In this document: piece after piece, positions 30,274 to 39,547 of the stretch
Numbering within the stretch: the stretch's first letter is position 1
How the letters are laid out: each line of letters begins with the position of its first letter
Assembly: GCF_013347965.1 (NCBI RefSeq)
Contig: NZ_CP048810.1
Location: 1,922,001 to 1,986,000, forward strand
Reading direction: 5' to 3'
Length of the DNA: 64,000 nt
Origin: Pseudomonas bijieensis
GTDB taxonomy: Bacteria > Pseudomonadota > Gammaproteobacteria > Pseudomonadales > Pseudomonadaceae
The notes under the pieces: generated by a model
Seen by the model: only the letters and a program-made list of their open reading frames with translations
Told to the model about the DNA's origin: nothing
Databases searched by the model: none
Translations under genes and position numbers: made by a program

Positions 30274-31794
30274 TCAGACGTGCTCGCTGCTTTTCAGTCG
30301 GATCGGCGCATGCCCTGCCGGCTCGTGAACAGACTCCGCCACCACGGGAATCTCGTTACCATCGCAATCATGCAGCTTGCCGTCGCTGAAGTAATCGCCC
30401 TCGCGCAGCGCCGCCAGATCCTGGTAACGCAACACCCGCTCGGTGCCGGCAGCGAAAACCGACTGTTGGTCGGAGTTACCCGCAGTGAGGTGGTTGAACG
30501 CCAGGTTCAGCACGATCGCCATGATTGCCGAAGAACTGATGCCCGAATGAAAGATGGTTGCGAACCAGCTTGGGAAATGGTCATAGAAATTCGGTGCGGC
30601 AATAGGAATCATGCCAAAGCCGATGGAGGTGGCGACGATGATCAGGTTGACGTTGTTGCGGTAATCGACTTTCGACAGCGTGCGGATGCCACTGGCAGCC
30701 ACGGTGCCGAACAGCACGATACCGGCACCGCCCAGCACCGAGGTCGGCACCGCCGCGATCACCCGCCCCATGAACGGCAGCAGGCCGAGCACCACCAGAA
30801 ACACCCCGCCGGTCGCCACTACGAAACGGCTCTTGATCCCGGTCACCGCCACCAGCCCGACGTTCTGGGCAAAGGCACTCTGGGTGAAGGAACCGAAGAT
30901 CGGCGCGATCATGCTCGACAGCATATCGGCCCGCAAGCCGTTGCCCAGGCGCCTCGAGTCGACTTTGGTGTCGATGATCTCACCCACGGCCAGGATGTCG
31001 GCGGAAGTTTCTACCAGAGTCACCATGATCACAATGCACATCGACAGGATCGCGGCGATGTGGAAGGTCGGCATGCCGAAATGGAACGGGGTCGGGAAGC
31101 CGAACATCGGGCTTTGGCTGACCGATGAAAAATCGGCCATGCCGAGGAACACAGCGATGACAGTGCCAATGACCATCGCCAACAGAATCGATAACCGGGA
31201 GATGGTGGCGCTGCCCATTTTGCTCAGCAACAGCACCAGTACCAGGGTCACCGCGGCTAGGCCGATGTTGGCCATGCTGCCGAAATCAGCAGCGTGACTG
31301 TTGCCGCCCATCGCCCAACGCGCCGCCACCGGCATCAGGGTCAGGCCGATAGTGGTGATCACGATGCCAGTGACCAAGGGCGGAAAGAATCGGGTGATGC
31401 GCGAAAACACCGGGGTAATCAGCAAACCAATCAGCGACGCTGCGATCACCGCACCAAGGATGGCTTGAAAGCCGCCCTCCCCGCCGCTGCCGACAATCGC
31501 CACCATGGTCGCGACGCCCGAGAACGATACGCCTTGCACCAAGGGCAACTGGCAGCCGAAAAACGGCAAGCCAAGGGTTTGCAGCAACGTCGCCAAGCCC
31601 CCTGCGAACAATGACGCGGCAATCAACAGACCGATATCAGCCGGCGAAAGCCCGGCTGCCTGGCCGATGATCAACGGCACGGCGACGATGCCGCCGTACA
31701 TGGTCAACACATGTTGCAGGCCGTAAGCCATATTCGCGCCGACGCCAAGGTTTTCGTCCTCGGGCCGTGGGAGTGAAACATGGGGCGTTTTCAT
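30274..31794 (-). CDS. NCS2 family purine/pyrimidine permease
   Basis: A 506-residue transporter with about 14 helices. The N-terminus NMAYGLQHVLTMYGGIVAVP and the QNVGLVAVTGI motif place it in the nucleobase-cation symporter-2 family, xanthine/uric acid branch. VETSADILAVGEI is the substrate-site helix. It probably imports xanthine or urate with H+. A perfect TTGTATACAA-core palindrome lies about 70 bp upstream, a candidate operator. The C-terminal 60 residues are hydrophilic and cytoplasmic. Confidence 0.93.
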   Translation of the reverse strand: MKTPHVSLPRPEDENLGVGANMAYGLQHVLTMYGGIVAVPLIIGQAAGLSPADIGLLIAASLFAGGLATLLQTLGLPFFGCQLPLVQGVSFSGVATMVAIVGSGGEGGFQAILGAVIAASLIGLLITPVFSRITRFFPPLVTGIVITTIGLTLMPVAARWAMGGNSHAADFGSMANIGLAAVTLVLVLLLSKMGSATISRLSILLAMVIGTVIAVFLGMADFSSVSQSPMFGFPTPFHFGMPTFHIAAILSMCIVIMVTLVETSADILAVGEIIDTKVDSRRLGNGLRADMLSSMIAPIFGSFTQSAFAQNVGLVAVTGIKSRFVVATGGVFLVVLGLLPFMGRVIAAVPTSVLGGAGIVLFGTVAASGIRTLSKVDYRNNVNLIIVATSIGFGMIPIAAPNFYDHFPSWFATIFHSGISSSAIMAIVLNLAFNHLTAGNSDQQSVFAAGTERVLRYQDLAALREGDYFSDGKLHDCDGNEIPVVAESVHEPAGHAPIRLKSSEHV

Positions 31795-31861
31795 GGTTCG
31801 GGAATTCCCTGTTTTTTGTTATGGGCACACTGTATTCAAAACTCAGGACAAATGTCCATAG

Positions 31862-31875
31862 AGTTGTATACAACT
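31862..31875. promoter_or_regulatory. 14-bp palindrome, candidate GntR-type operator
   Basis: AGTTGTATACAACT is a perfect inverted repeat between the purine permease start and the arylamine acetyltransferase stop. TTGTATACAA is a common core for GntR-family regulators of the FadR branch. The regulator itself is not in the window. Confidence 0.55.
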
Positions 31876-31917
31876 TGTTACCCTACCCAGGAACAGGATT
31901 CCCGCCCAACAGCTTTT

Positions 31918-32742
31918 TTATGGCTGGAGCAAGCCCACGACTGCTGGCCGCAACAGCTCGCGAGGCGGTACGCGCAAGTCGAATTCCTGTTCCAGCACGT
32001 CGATCAACTCGTCGGCATCGGTGAGCGATCGTCGTTCACTCTCCTGCCCTATCCGGTGCACGGCATAGCTGTTGCCGTTCAGGGTCTTGCGCAGCCCATC
32101 ACCGGTGCGGGCGACCATCAACCGGCCCATGAACGGCGACTCAGGGTGGCTGCAGACGTACCAATTGCCGAGGGTGTAGTCGATGTCTTCCTGGCGTTGC
32201 AGATCGAACAGGTACATCGGCCGCCATTCGTCGGCCACGTTGGCACGCAACAGGTAACCGTCCGCATGGGTCTCGATGCGGTACGGTTCATGGGGCGTGA
32301 CTTGTGCCTCACGGCTGTCCAGCAGCAGCGGCGCTGTTGGCACCATGCCACCGAAGCCGACGTCGGTGATGTAGCGCACACCCTCGAACGTCACCAGGCT
32401 CAGCCGGTGGGTCCGGGCAGTCCAAGTGCCCTCAGGCGCGTTCATCACCACGCGTCCGGTGATGCCCCGGGCCTCGAAACCCAACGCCTGCAACAACGCC
32501 AGGAACAATTGGTTGAGTTCATAGCAATAACCGCCGCGTCCTTGCTCGAACACTTTTCGCTCGACCGACTCAAGGTCGATGGGCACGGGTTGGCGCAGCA
32601 ATGTCGAGAGGGTTTCAAAGGGGAATTCGGCGGTATGGCGCCATTGCAGTTGACGTAACGTGTCGAGGGTCGGCGCGGGGGGCGCATCGAAGCCCAGGCG
32701 CCGCAGATAGCGGGCCGTGTCGCTCAGTTGGGAATGACTCAT
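31918..32742 (-). CDS. nat: arylamine N-acetyltransferase
   Basis: A 274-residue cytoplasmic acetyl-CoA-dependent enzyme acetylating arylamines and hydrazines. The Cys-His-Asp triad is complete: Cys73 in RGGYCYE, His112 in ARTHRLSL, Asp127 in TDVGFGG. ATG 32742 has AAGGA 7 nt upstream; the frame extends upstream without homology. Length agrees with bacterial NATs (about 275). Confidence 0.94.
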   Translation of the reverse strand: MSHSQLSDTARYLRRLGFDAPPAPTLDTLRQLQWRHTAEFPFETLSTLLRQPVPIDLESVERKVFEQGRGGYCYELNQLFLALLQALGFEARGITGRVVMNAPEGTWTARTHRLSLVTFEGVRYITDVGFGGMVPTAPLLLDSREAQVTPHEPYRIETHADGYLLRANVADEWRPMYLFDLQRQEDIDYTLGNWYVCSHPESPFMGRLMVARTGDGLRKTLNGNSYAVHRIGQESERRSLTDADELIDVLEQEFDLRVPPRELLRPAVVGLLQP

Positions 32743-32858
32743 GAGGGTGTCCTTTTCCGGGGGCGGCGCAGCGCTCACGACATACGCACTGCTATTGGGC
32801 GCCAGGTATAAGACATTCCCCTCACAGAGACAACAAGCGACCGGAGCGCTTCGCCCGC

Positions 32859-33653
32859 TCACCGCCGCTTGCGTGAAGCCAGCCGGATCCAGGTGGGCGC
32901 GTGGTCGCTGGGGTGGGGTTGGTTACGGACCCAGGCGTCCACGCCGGCCTCGCTCAGGTAGGCGCTGGCCGTCGGGTTGAGCAGCAGGTGATCGATGCGC
33001 AGTCCGGAGTTTTTCTGCCAGTGCTGGCGGAAATAATCCCAGAAGGTGTAGATCCGCTCGTCCGGATAGAGGTGGCGCAACGAATCGGTCCAGCCCTGGT
33101 CCAGCAGCCGCTGGTAGCACGCGCGGCTTTCAGGCTGCAACAGCGCATCCTTGAGCCAGGAGCGCGGGTTGTAGATGTCCATGTCGGTGGGCACCACATT
33201 GTAGTCACCGGCCAGCACCACGGGATGATCACTGGCCTGCAATCCTTGGGCATAGTCGATCAGCCGTTCGAACCACGCCAGCTTGTAGTCGAACTTCGGA
33301 CCCGGTTGCGGGTTGCCGTTGGGCAGGTAAAGGCAGCCCACCAGCACACCATGGACCGCCGCCTCCAGATAGCGACTGTGGCTGTCGTCATCCCCGCCGG
33401 GCAGTCCTCGGCGGCTCTCCAGCGGCTGCGCGTCACGGGCCAGGATCGCGACACCGTTCCAGGACGCCTGCCCGTGCCAGATCGCTCCATACCCCACCGA
33501 CTCCAACTCCGCCGCCGGGAAATCCTTGTCCACGGCCTTGAGCTCCTGCAAACAGACGATGTCAGGGCTCTCCCGCTCCAGCCATTCCAGCAGGTTGGGC
33601 AGCCGGGCACGGATGCCATTGATGTTGAAGGTCGCGATCCGAAGGTTTTTCAT
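32859..33653 (-). CDS. exodeoxyribonuclease III family AP endonuclease
   Basis: A 264-residue Mg-dependent exonuclease III/AP endonuclease. Motifs in order: FNINGIRAR (metal Asn), LQELKAVDKDFP (metal Glu), LAGDYNVVPTD (catalytic Asp/Asn), RIDHLL and PSDHAPTW (catalytic His). It incises abasic sites in base excision repair. It is one of the two ExoIII-type enzymes usual in Pseudomonas; the N-terminus differs from the classical XthA opening, so I give no symbol. Confidence 0.93.
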   Translation of the reverse strand: MKNLRIATFNINGIRARLPNLLEWLERESPDIVCLQELKAVDKDFPAAELESVGYGAIWHGQASWNGVAILARDAQPLESRRGLPGGDDDSHSRYLEAAVHGVLVGCLYLPNGNPQPGPKFDYKLAWFERLIDYAQGLQASDHPVVLAGDYNVVPTDMDIYNPRSWLKDALLQPESRACYQRLLDQGWTDSLRHLYPDERIYTFWDYFRQHWQKNSGLRIDHLLLNPTASAYLSEAGVDAWVRNQPHPSDHAPTWIRLASRKRR

Positions 33654-33760
33654 AGGTCCAGAATCCGAAATGCCAAGTCACAGTTGTGACCGACAACCGG
33701 ACGCAGTGGTTGCACAGGTCTTCAGGAACCCGCGCCCCATCATCGAGATTCCAACCGATC

Positions 33761-35332
33761 TCAACGATCCGAGCGCGCCAGCGTATCGAGCCCACCTTCC
33801 GTCGATAGCACCGCCACGCGGTTGCGGCCGCTGTGCTTGGCCTGGTAAAGCGCCGCATCGGCCCGCTGGATGAAGATTTCGATGCTGTCCAGGCTGCTGG
33901 GGACAAAGGCATAGCAGCCCAGGCTTACCGTGAGGTAGCCGGTCGGGGAGCCGGAATGGGTGATGTGCCTGTCGATGACGCTGCGGCGAATCTGCTCGGC
34001 CAACGCCATGGCCCCCGAGAGATTGGTGTCGGGCAACAGCACCGCAAACTCTTCGCCACCATAACGTACCGCCAGATCGGCCTTGCGATGGCAACTGCTC
34101 TTGAGCACCTTGGCCACTTCCGCCAGGCAATGATCCCCGGCCACGTGTCCATAGGCGTCGTTGTAGCGTTTGAAAAAATCGATATCGAGCATGATCAGGC
34201 TCAAGGGGCTGCGCTGACGGGCGCCCCGGCCGAACTCGATGTCCAGGGCCCGCTCGAACAGGCGGCGGTTCGCCAGCCCGGTAAGGCTGTCGTGCGTGGC
34301 AATCAGCTCCAACGCTTCCTGGGCCTTGCGCAAGTCCGCCTCGATCCGTTCGCTATTACGTACCTGGCGCACGAATACCCAGCCGAACAAGCAAATGCCC
34401 AGCACCACCAGGCCGACAATGAGGCTGGACTGGAAAGCCCTGTCATGCCAGCCCGCCAGGATCGCCTCTTCGGATATCGCCGCGGTGACCACCAGTGGAT
34501 AAGCCTGTAGATGTTGATGTCCATAAAGTCTGACGACACCATCGATGGCGGAACGGATGAGTGCATCGCCAGCCATGCCGCTGGCCAGGGCATGGTTGTA
34601 GATATGTTCCTCGGACAGCGGATGACCGATCCGTCCCTCATCGAAGGGACGCCGGGCCAAAAGCGTCCCGTCGGACAAAGCCAGGGCCATCTCGCCTTGA
34701 TCATCCAGATTGAAGCTTTTGAAGAATCGGTCGAAGTACGACATTTTGACGCCGGCCATCAACACGCCCAGGAAGTTGCCATCCTGATCATTCAAGCGTC
34801 GGGAAACCGGGATGATCCAGTCGCCGTTTTGCCGACTGCGGATTGCCGGGCCGATATGGGCGACCAGGGAGGCGTTCTGTTGGTGGAAAGCAAAGTACTC
34901 CCGATCTGCCACCCCTGGCCCCCTGTGCAGGTTGTCAAAGGAGGTCACGACCCAGTGACCGTGCTTGTCGAACAGGAACAGGCCATGCAATTGCTCAAGC
35001 GACTGCACGCGTCGGGCAAAAGTTTGCTGCAAGCGTGGTTGTACCGCGGGGCCGAAGCCGTCGACTTGGATCCAATCCGTCAAACTGGCCAACACCAGAT
35101 CAGCCTGGAGAAAGGTGTCCTGGGCCTGCTGGGCCATGGCCCGGGCAAGAGTGGCCGAGGCGATGCGGGCCGACTCCAGATCCTGGCTGCGAGACTGCTC
35201 CAATTGCAGGTAAAGCAAACCGCACAGGCACAGGCACACCGCCGCGATAAACGTCACCGCTGCCTTGAGCAACGGCAGGCGTTTCAAGGCACCGCCAGGG
35301 GCATGGAAAGGATCGAGAATAGGGATAGGCAA
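33761..35332 (-). CDS. membrane diguanylate cyclase with periplasmic sensor domain
   Basis: A 523-residue diguanylate cyclase making c-di-GMP. An N-terminal helix (about 20-40) and a second (about 285-310) flank a periplasmic double-Cache-like sensor containing GVADREYFAFH and a DGTLLARRPF strand. The GGDEF domain opens THDSLTGLANRRLFERAL; its active site is GGEEF (425-429). An RxxD inhibitory site (RKAD, 416-419) lies exactly five residues before it, so product inhibition is expected. The frame is open far upstream but ATG is absent; TTG 35332 with AGGA about 7 nt upstream is the best start. Confidence 0.86.
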   Translation of the reverse strand: MPIPILDPFHAPGGALKRLPLLKAAVTFIAAVCLCLCGLLYLQLEQSRSQDLESARIASATLARAMAQQAQDTFLQADLVLASLTDWIQVDGFGPAVQPRLQQTFARRVQSLEQLHGLFLFDKHGHWVVTSFDNLHRGPGVADREYFAFHQQNASLVAHIGPAIRSRQNGDWIIPVSRRLNDQDGNFLGVLMAGVKMSYFDRFFKSFNLDDQGEMALALSDGTLLARRPFDEGRIGHPLSEEHIYNHALASGMAGDALIRSAIDGVVRLYGHQHLQAYPLVVTAAISEEAILAGWHDRAFQSSLIVGLVVLGICLFGWVFVRQVRNSERIEADLRKAQEALELIATHDSLTGLANRRLFERALDIEFGRGARQRSPLSLIMLDIDFFKRYNDAYGHVAGDHCLAEVAKVLKSSCHRKADLAVRYGGEEFAVLLPDTNLSGAMALAEQIRRSVIDRHITHSGSPTGYLTVSLGCYAFVPSSLDSIEIFIQRADAALYQAKHSGRNRVAVLSTEGGLDTLARSDR

Positions 35333-35543
35333 GCGAGTTCCTGAAGAGGGCAAAACATGAGCGAATTCGCTCAAAGCCCCCAATATTCGAGAGCTTAGCC
35401 TACCGCTTGTGAGGCGGCAATTTGCCTGTGCAGCGGCGCCGATGGGTGGCTTGAGTGGATCCAAAAACCAGCCTGACAGCCGATAAAAATGCCCTCTCCA
35501 GGGCCCAGAGTTTCCCGCACCAAAGGCCAGTGGTTTGGGGTGC

Positions 35544-36203
35544 TCACCGCACAGGCGGCACTCGGATTTCCCCAGCCCGGCACTGTGTCCTGACACCCTT
35601 GCCACACGCGGCGAACGCCAGGTCCTTGTCCATGCAAACCCGCACTTCCGACAGCTGCGGTCCGCTACAAATCACCGCAATGCCATCAGGCGCGATGCCT
35701 GGATTGTTTTGGCGGAACAGCCGGATGATCTCCTCGGCTTCAAAATAGTACGAGGAATTGAACGGTTGCAGCTGTGGTGGGATTTTCACTGCCCCCAGGG
35801 CTTTGTCGGCAACCTCCAGGTAGCCCATGGCGCCGAGGCCGCTGCAAGTACCATGCTTGGACCACTCATGCGCCATCAACTTGCGGGTAGGAAACAAGGT
35901 CAGGCCCTTCTTCTGCTCCTCTCTCGTCAAAGGCACCTGAGGCGCACAGGATTGCGGCCAGCCGCCCTTGATGTATTGCGGCCAGAGGCCATGGAGTACA
36001 AAGCCGTAGCCTTTACCGGAGCACTGTGCGTCATTCTGGTGAGTCAGGCAGAACGTCGGTGACCAGGACAGCGCCAGCAGGTAGTAATCGAACACTCCGG
36101 CCACGGATTGCGCCCGTGCATTGCCAGATTCGCGGGCATTGCCCACTCCCATGCAGCCCAGTGTCAATACGATCAGCACGGCCACGGCAAGACGTTGTTT
36201 CAT
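35544..36203 (-). CDS. ribonuclease T2 family protein
   Basis: A 219-residue secreted or periplasmic acid RNase, similar to E. coli RNase I. A signal peptide covers about residues 1-23. Both conserved active-site segments are present: CAS1 FVLHGLWPQ and CAS2 HEWSKHGTC, with catalytic His in each. Six or more Cys suggest disulfides. ATG 36203 has AAGGAG 7 nt upstream; the open frame upstream has no homology. It is followed by the diguanylate cyclase gene 211 bp later. Confidence 0.92.
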   Translation of the reverse strand: MKQRLAVAVLIVLTLGCMGVGNARESGNARAQSVAGVFDYYLLALSWSPTFCLTHQNDAQCSGKGYGFVLHGLWPQYIKGGWPQSCAPQVPLTREEQKKGLTLFPTRKLMAHEWSKHGTCSGLGAMGYLEVADKALGAVKIPPQLQPFNSSYYFEAEEIIRLFRQNNPGIAPDGIAVICSGPQLSEVRVCMDKDLAFAACGKGVRTQCRAGEIRVPPVR

Positions 36204-36381
36204 TGACCCACTCCTTGGGGCGATTGTGCGAAGGCGGGATGATCCGGCGATGACTGTTTCAATTTGGTGTTTCAACTCTCTGGAGGGTTGTTTTTTTACA
36301 AGCAAACCTCGCCGGGGGCTATCTAAATTGCGTAACGCCCCATAACGTAGATCGCCTTTGACTTTTAAGTGCCCGTCGCCC

Positions 36382-37740
36382 ATGAGCAAACCGATCCGCC
36401 CCCATGACGAACAGCCCCTGAGCAGACCCGACACCGTCAGCCTGCGCGAGGCCTTCTGGTTCTGGCTCAAGCTGGGCTTCATCAGTTTCGGCGGCCCGGC
36501 GGGGCAGATCTCGATCATGCACCAGGAGTTGGTGGAGCGCCGACGCTGGATTTCCGAGCGACGATTCCTGCATGCCCTTAATTACTGCATGTTGCTGCCG
36601 GGGCCAGAGGCCCAGCAACTGGCGACGTACCTGGGCTGGCTGATGCACCGAAGCTGGGGCGGGGTGATTGCCGGGGCGCTGTTCGTGCTGCCCTCGCTGT
36701 TCATCCTCATCGCGTTGTCCTGGCTGTACGTCGCCTTTGGCGAGGTGCCGATAGTGGCGGGCATTTTCTATGGCATCAAGCCGGCCGTGACAGCAATCGT
36801 GGCGCATGCAGCCCACCGGATCGGCTCCCGCGCACTGAAGAACAATTGGTTGTGGGCGATCGCCGCGGCATCGTTCACCGCGATATTCGCCTTTGATCTC
36901 CCCTTCCCTCTGATCGTCCTGGGTGCGGCTGTCATCGGTTATTTCGGTGGCCGCTGGGCACCGGGGAAATTCAGCCTGGGCGGTCACGATTCCCAGCACC
37001 AATCCTTCGGCCCCGCATTGATCGACAACGATACGCCGCCCCCGGAACACGCCCGGTTCAGCGCCGCCAGGTTGACCCGTCTGGCCGTCATCGGTGCCCT
37101 GCTATGGCTATTGCCGATGGGCCTGCTGACCGCCGTGTTTGGCTGGGGCGGCACGCTTACGCAAATGGCCTGGTTCTTTACCAAGGCCGCGTTGTTGACC
37201 TTCGGCGGCGCCTACGCGGTTTTGCCCTACGTGTACCAAGGGGCCGTCGGACACTTCGGCTGGCTGACGCCGACACAAATGATCGACGGCCTGGCCTTGG
37301 GCGAAACCACTCCCGGGCCGCTGATCATGGTCGTGGCCTTTGTCGGTTTCGTCGGCGGTTATGTGATGCAGGTGTTCGGTCCCGAACAGGCCTTTCTCGC
37401 CGGGGCCGTCGCCGCCACGCTGGTGACCTGGTTCACGTTCCTGCCTTCGTTCCTGTTCATCCTGGCCGGCGGCCCGCTAGTGGAATCGACGCACAACACG
37501 CTGAAATTCACCGCGCCGCTGACGGCGATTACCGCAGCGGTGGTCGGAGTGATCCTCAACCTGGCGTGCTTCTTCGGTTACCACGTGCTCTGGCCCAACG
37601 GTTTTGCAGGTGCCCTGGACTGGCCGTCGGCAATCATCGCCCTCTTGGCGGCCATTGCGCTGTTTCGCTACAAGCGCGGGGTGATCCAGGTGTTGCTGGC
37701 GTGCGGTCTGGCCGGGCTGGCGGTGCATTTGCTGCGCTAG
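36382..37740 (+). CDS. chrA: chromate transporter ChrA
   Basis: A 452-residue long-chain CHR family transporter with two homologous halves. The N-half carries FWLKLGFISFGGPAGQI and the C-half FFTKAALLTFGGAYAVLPYV, the paired FGG(P/A) motifs. LLPGPEAQQLATYLGW and GLALGETTPGPLIM are the matching second motifs. It is thought to export chromate, protecting against Cr(VI). ATG 36382 was preferred to 36358; neither has a strong ribosome-binding site. Its stop overlaps the convergent arsN2-like stop by 4 bp. Confidence 0.93.
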   Translation: MSKPIRPHDEQPLSRPDTVSLREAFWFWLKLGFISFGGPAGQISIMHQELVERRRWISERRFLHALNYCMLLPGPEAQQLATYLGWLMHRSWGGVIAGALFVLPSLFILIALSWLYVAFGEVPIVAGIFYGIKPAVTAIVAHAAHRIGSRALKNNWLWAIAAASFTAIFAFDLPFPLIVLGAAVIGYFGGRWAPGKFSLGGHDSQHQSFGPALIDNDTPPPEHARFSAARLTRLAVIGALLWLLPMGLLTAVFGWGGTLTQMAWFFTKAALLTFGGAYAVLPYVYQGAVGHFGWLTPTQMIDGLALGETTPGPLIMVVAFVGFVGGYVMQVFGPEQAFLAGAVAATLVTWFTFLPSFLFILAGGPLVESTHNTLKFTAPLTAITAAVVGVILNLACFFGYHVLWPNGFAGALDWPSAIIALLAAIALFRYKRGVIQVLLACGLAGLAVHLLR

Positions 37741-38168
37741 ACCAGGTGTTTGCTCAGGTACGTCGCCGAGGCCGGACACAAGGTCTTGAACTGGGCCGTC
37801 GCCCTGATCGGAGCGGGCGCCAACGAGCGATCCTGCACCTGATAGCCCTGGTCGGTAAAAAACGCGGCGGCGCTGTCGGTCAACAGGTGCAGCCGTTCTG
37901 CCCCCTCACGTTGCGCAAATGCTTCGATAGCGGCCAGCACCGCCGCACCAGTGCCCTTTCCCCGTTGCCCCTCAAGGACAACCAGCGAACGCAGCAACCG
38001 GTCGGCGCCCTCCCCCTCGATGCCACCAAACGCCACATCAACGCCTTGTTGGCTGAAGCTGAAGAACTGTCGACCGGGATACGTCAGGTCATCCACGGGT
38101 AGACCGGCCTGGGCGAGCGCATCGCGCAATGGTCCCAGGTCGTTATTGCTCAAAGCTGTCATTCGCAT
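37737..38168 (-). CDS. arsN2: GNAT acetyltransferase, ArsN2-like
   Basis: A 143-residue GNAT protein similar to ArsN2, which acetylates organoarsenical or related toxic compounds. The acetyl-CoA loop is QRGKGTGAAVL; LLRSLVVLEG precedes it, and the C-terminal FFTDQGYQVQDRS and TLCPASATYLSKHL match the family. ATG 38168 is chosen because it begins the conserved opening; 14 upstream codons are also open. No other ars gene is adjacent; the neighbour chrA is also a metal-oxyanion resistance gene. Confidence 0.8.
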   Translation of the reverse strand: MRMTALSNNDLGPLRDALAQAGLPVDDLTYPGRQFFSFSQQGVDVAFGGIEGEGADRLLRSLVVLEGQRGKGTGAAVLAAIEAFAQREGAERLHLLTDSAAAFFTDQGYQVQDRSLAPAPIRATAQFKTLCPASATYLSKHLV

Positions 38169-38298
38169 GGTTGATGCTCGCTGCAGTGTCCTGCCCTGAT
38201 CATCGGGCACGCCCGAATTTGGTTACAACTCACCGGGTGCATCGGGGGACGGGGTTCAATAGGATTGCTCGAAAGTAAGCCACTGGCGTACATTAGCA

Positions 38299-38613
38299 AT
38301 GATTTTTATTGAAACTCCAATTTTTACCCGTCGGGTCAAAGAACTGATGGATGACGATGATTTCGCTGTCCTACAGAAAATACTGGTCTGCAATCCTTCC
38401 GCTGGTGATGTCATGGAAGCCACCGGAGGGATCCGAAAGATTCGTATCGCAGCCAAAGGCCATGGCAAACGGGGTGGGGCCAGGGTGATCTACTACCACT
38501 TCGTCCATGCTTCGCGGATCGCATTACTGATGATATATCCGAAAAATGAACAGCAAGACTTGACCGTCGATCAACGCAAAGCATTGAAATTGATTGTCGA
38601 GCACTGGAGATAA
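38299..38613 (+). CDS. RelE/HigB-type toxin of a type II toxin-antitoxin pair
   Basis: A 104-residue RelE-superfamily toxin, expected to be a ribosome-dependent mRNA endonuclease. It opens FIETPIFTRRVKELMDDDDF and has the basic segment IRKIRIAAKGHGKRGGARVI followed by YYHF and LLMIYPKNEQQDLT, matching HigB-2/RelE proteins. The gene precedes its antitoxin by 2 bp, the toxin-first order usual for HigBA. Confidence 0.9.
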   Translation: MIFIETPIFTRRVKELMDDDDFAVLQKILVCNPSAGDVMEATGGIRKIRIAAKGHGKRGGARVIYYHFVHASRIALLMIYPKNEQQDLTVDQRKALKLIVEHWR

Positions 38614-38615
38614 CC

Positions 38616-38903
38616 ATGAGCAAATTTTTCGATGAGCTGATGGAAAGCGTACAACAGATGGATGAAATCGTCCGAGGCGAACGCCAGCCGTCACGGGAGT
38701 TCATCGTCGATGCGTTGCAAGTGAAGGAAATACGCAAGGCTACCGGCCTGACCCAAGCCAAGTTCGCAGCACTGATCGATGTCCAACTGGGCACGCTTCG
38801 CAACTGGGAGCAGGGACGACGCGAGCCTACCGGCCCCGCTAAAGCACTGCTGCGGGCGATTCATAATGATCCGAAACACGTGATCAGCGCCCTAGCCGTT
38901 TAA
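38616..38903 (+). CDS. HTH antitoxin (NadS/HigA-like)
   Basis: A 95-residue antitoxin with an XRE-type helix-turn-helix at about residues 40-75 (KEIRKATGLTQAKFAALIDV, then LRNWEQGRREPTGPA). The N-terminal 35 residues resemble NadS proteins. It should bind and neutralise the upstream toxin and repress the shared promoter. Confidence 0.9.
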   Translation: MSKFFDELMESVQQMDEIVRGERQPSREFIVDALQVKEIRKATGLTQAKFAALIDVQLGTLRNWEQGRREPTGPAKALLRAIHNDPKHVISALAV

Positions 38904-39046
38904 GCATTGCCGAAATGAACAGAACCTCTCAAGCACTGCTTCCATGGGCGAAGGTGCTCGCTCCCGACACCACCCCATGACCCAGCGCAAATGAACACCC
39001 CGCCCCATCAGCTAAGCTCAACCTATCATCACGACAGGGAATCGAC

Positions 39047-39532
39047 ATGAGCAAGGCAGACGAGCTAGCGGCCAAACTACGGAGAACCCAGCAAACCCGC
39101 GCCGATACCGACAACTGCGCCGACCTGGCGATCGAGCATTGGCCCGCCCAAGTCTACGAACTGTATCGCCAGATCGAAATCTGGCTGGCGCCGGTGTGCG
39201 AGGCTGGCCTGGACATTCGGCGCAATCCCACCCACGTGTTTGAAAGTCATTCCAGCGGTTCGACGTACAACTACGCCATCGATCAACTGGTGATCGAAGG
39301 CAATCATCGCCGCATTTCATTCGATCCGATTGCGCGTTTTTCTCCCCAGGGAGAAGGATGCATCGAGGTCCATATGAAGGGACAGGAGCACTGCATCGTG
39401 CGCACACTCGGCGAGCATGGGGAATCGCTATGGCATCTCCAGCCGCTTCGGTTGACCGGGCAACAACCTGACCCAGTGACACTGAACGAGGACGCCCTGC
39501 TCTCCCTGATAGAGGAAGGTCTCGGGCTATAA
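39047..39532 (+). CDS. conserved hypothetical protein, 161 residues
   Basis: A soluble 161-residue protein without signal peptide or membrane helix. A helical N-terminal third contains EHWPAQVYELYRQIEIWLAP, followed by a beta-rich middle (YNYAIDQLVIEGNHRRISFD). I do not recognise the family. ATG 39047 has a GGGAA element 6-7 nt upstream. Codon use fits the chromosome. It stands alone between the toxin-antitoxin pair and the HxlR gene. Confidence 0.75.
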   Translation: MSKADELAAKLRRTQQTRADTDNCADLAIEHWPAQVYELYRQIEIWLAPVCEAGLDIRRNPTHVFESHSSGSTYNYAIDQLVIEGNHRRISFDPIARFSPQGEGCIEVHMKGQEHCIVRTLGEHGESLWHLQPLRLTGQQPDPVTLNEDALLSLIEEGLGL

Positions 39533-39547
39533 CGCCAATGGGCGACC

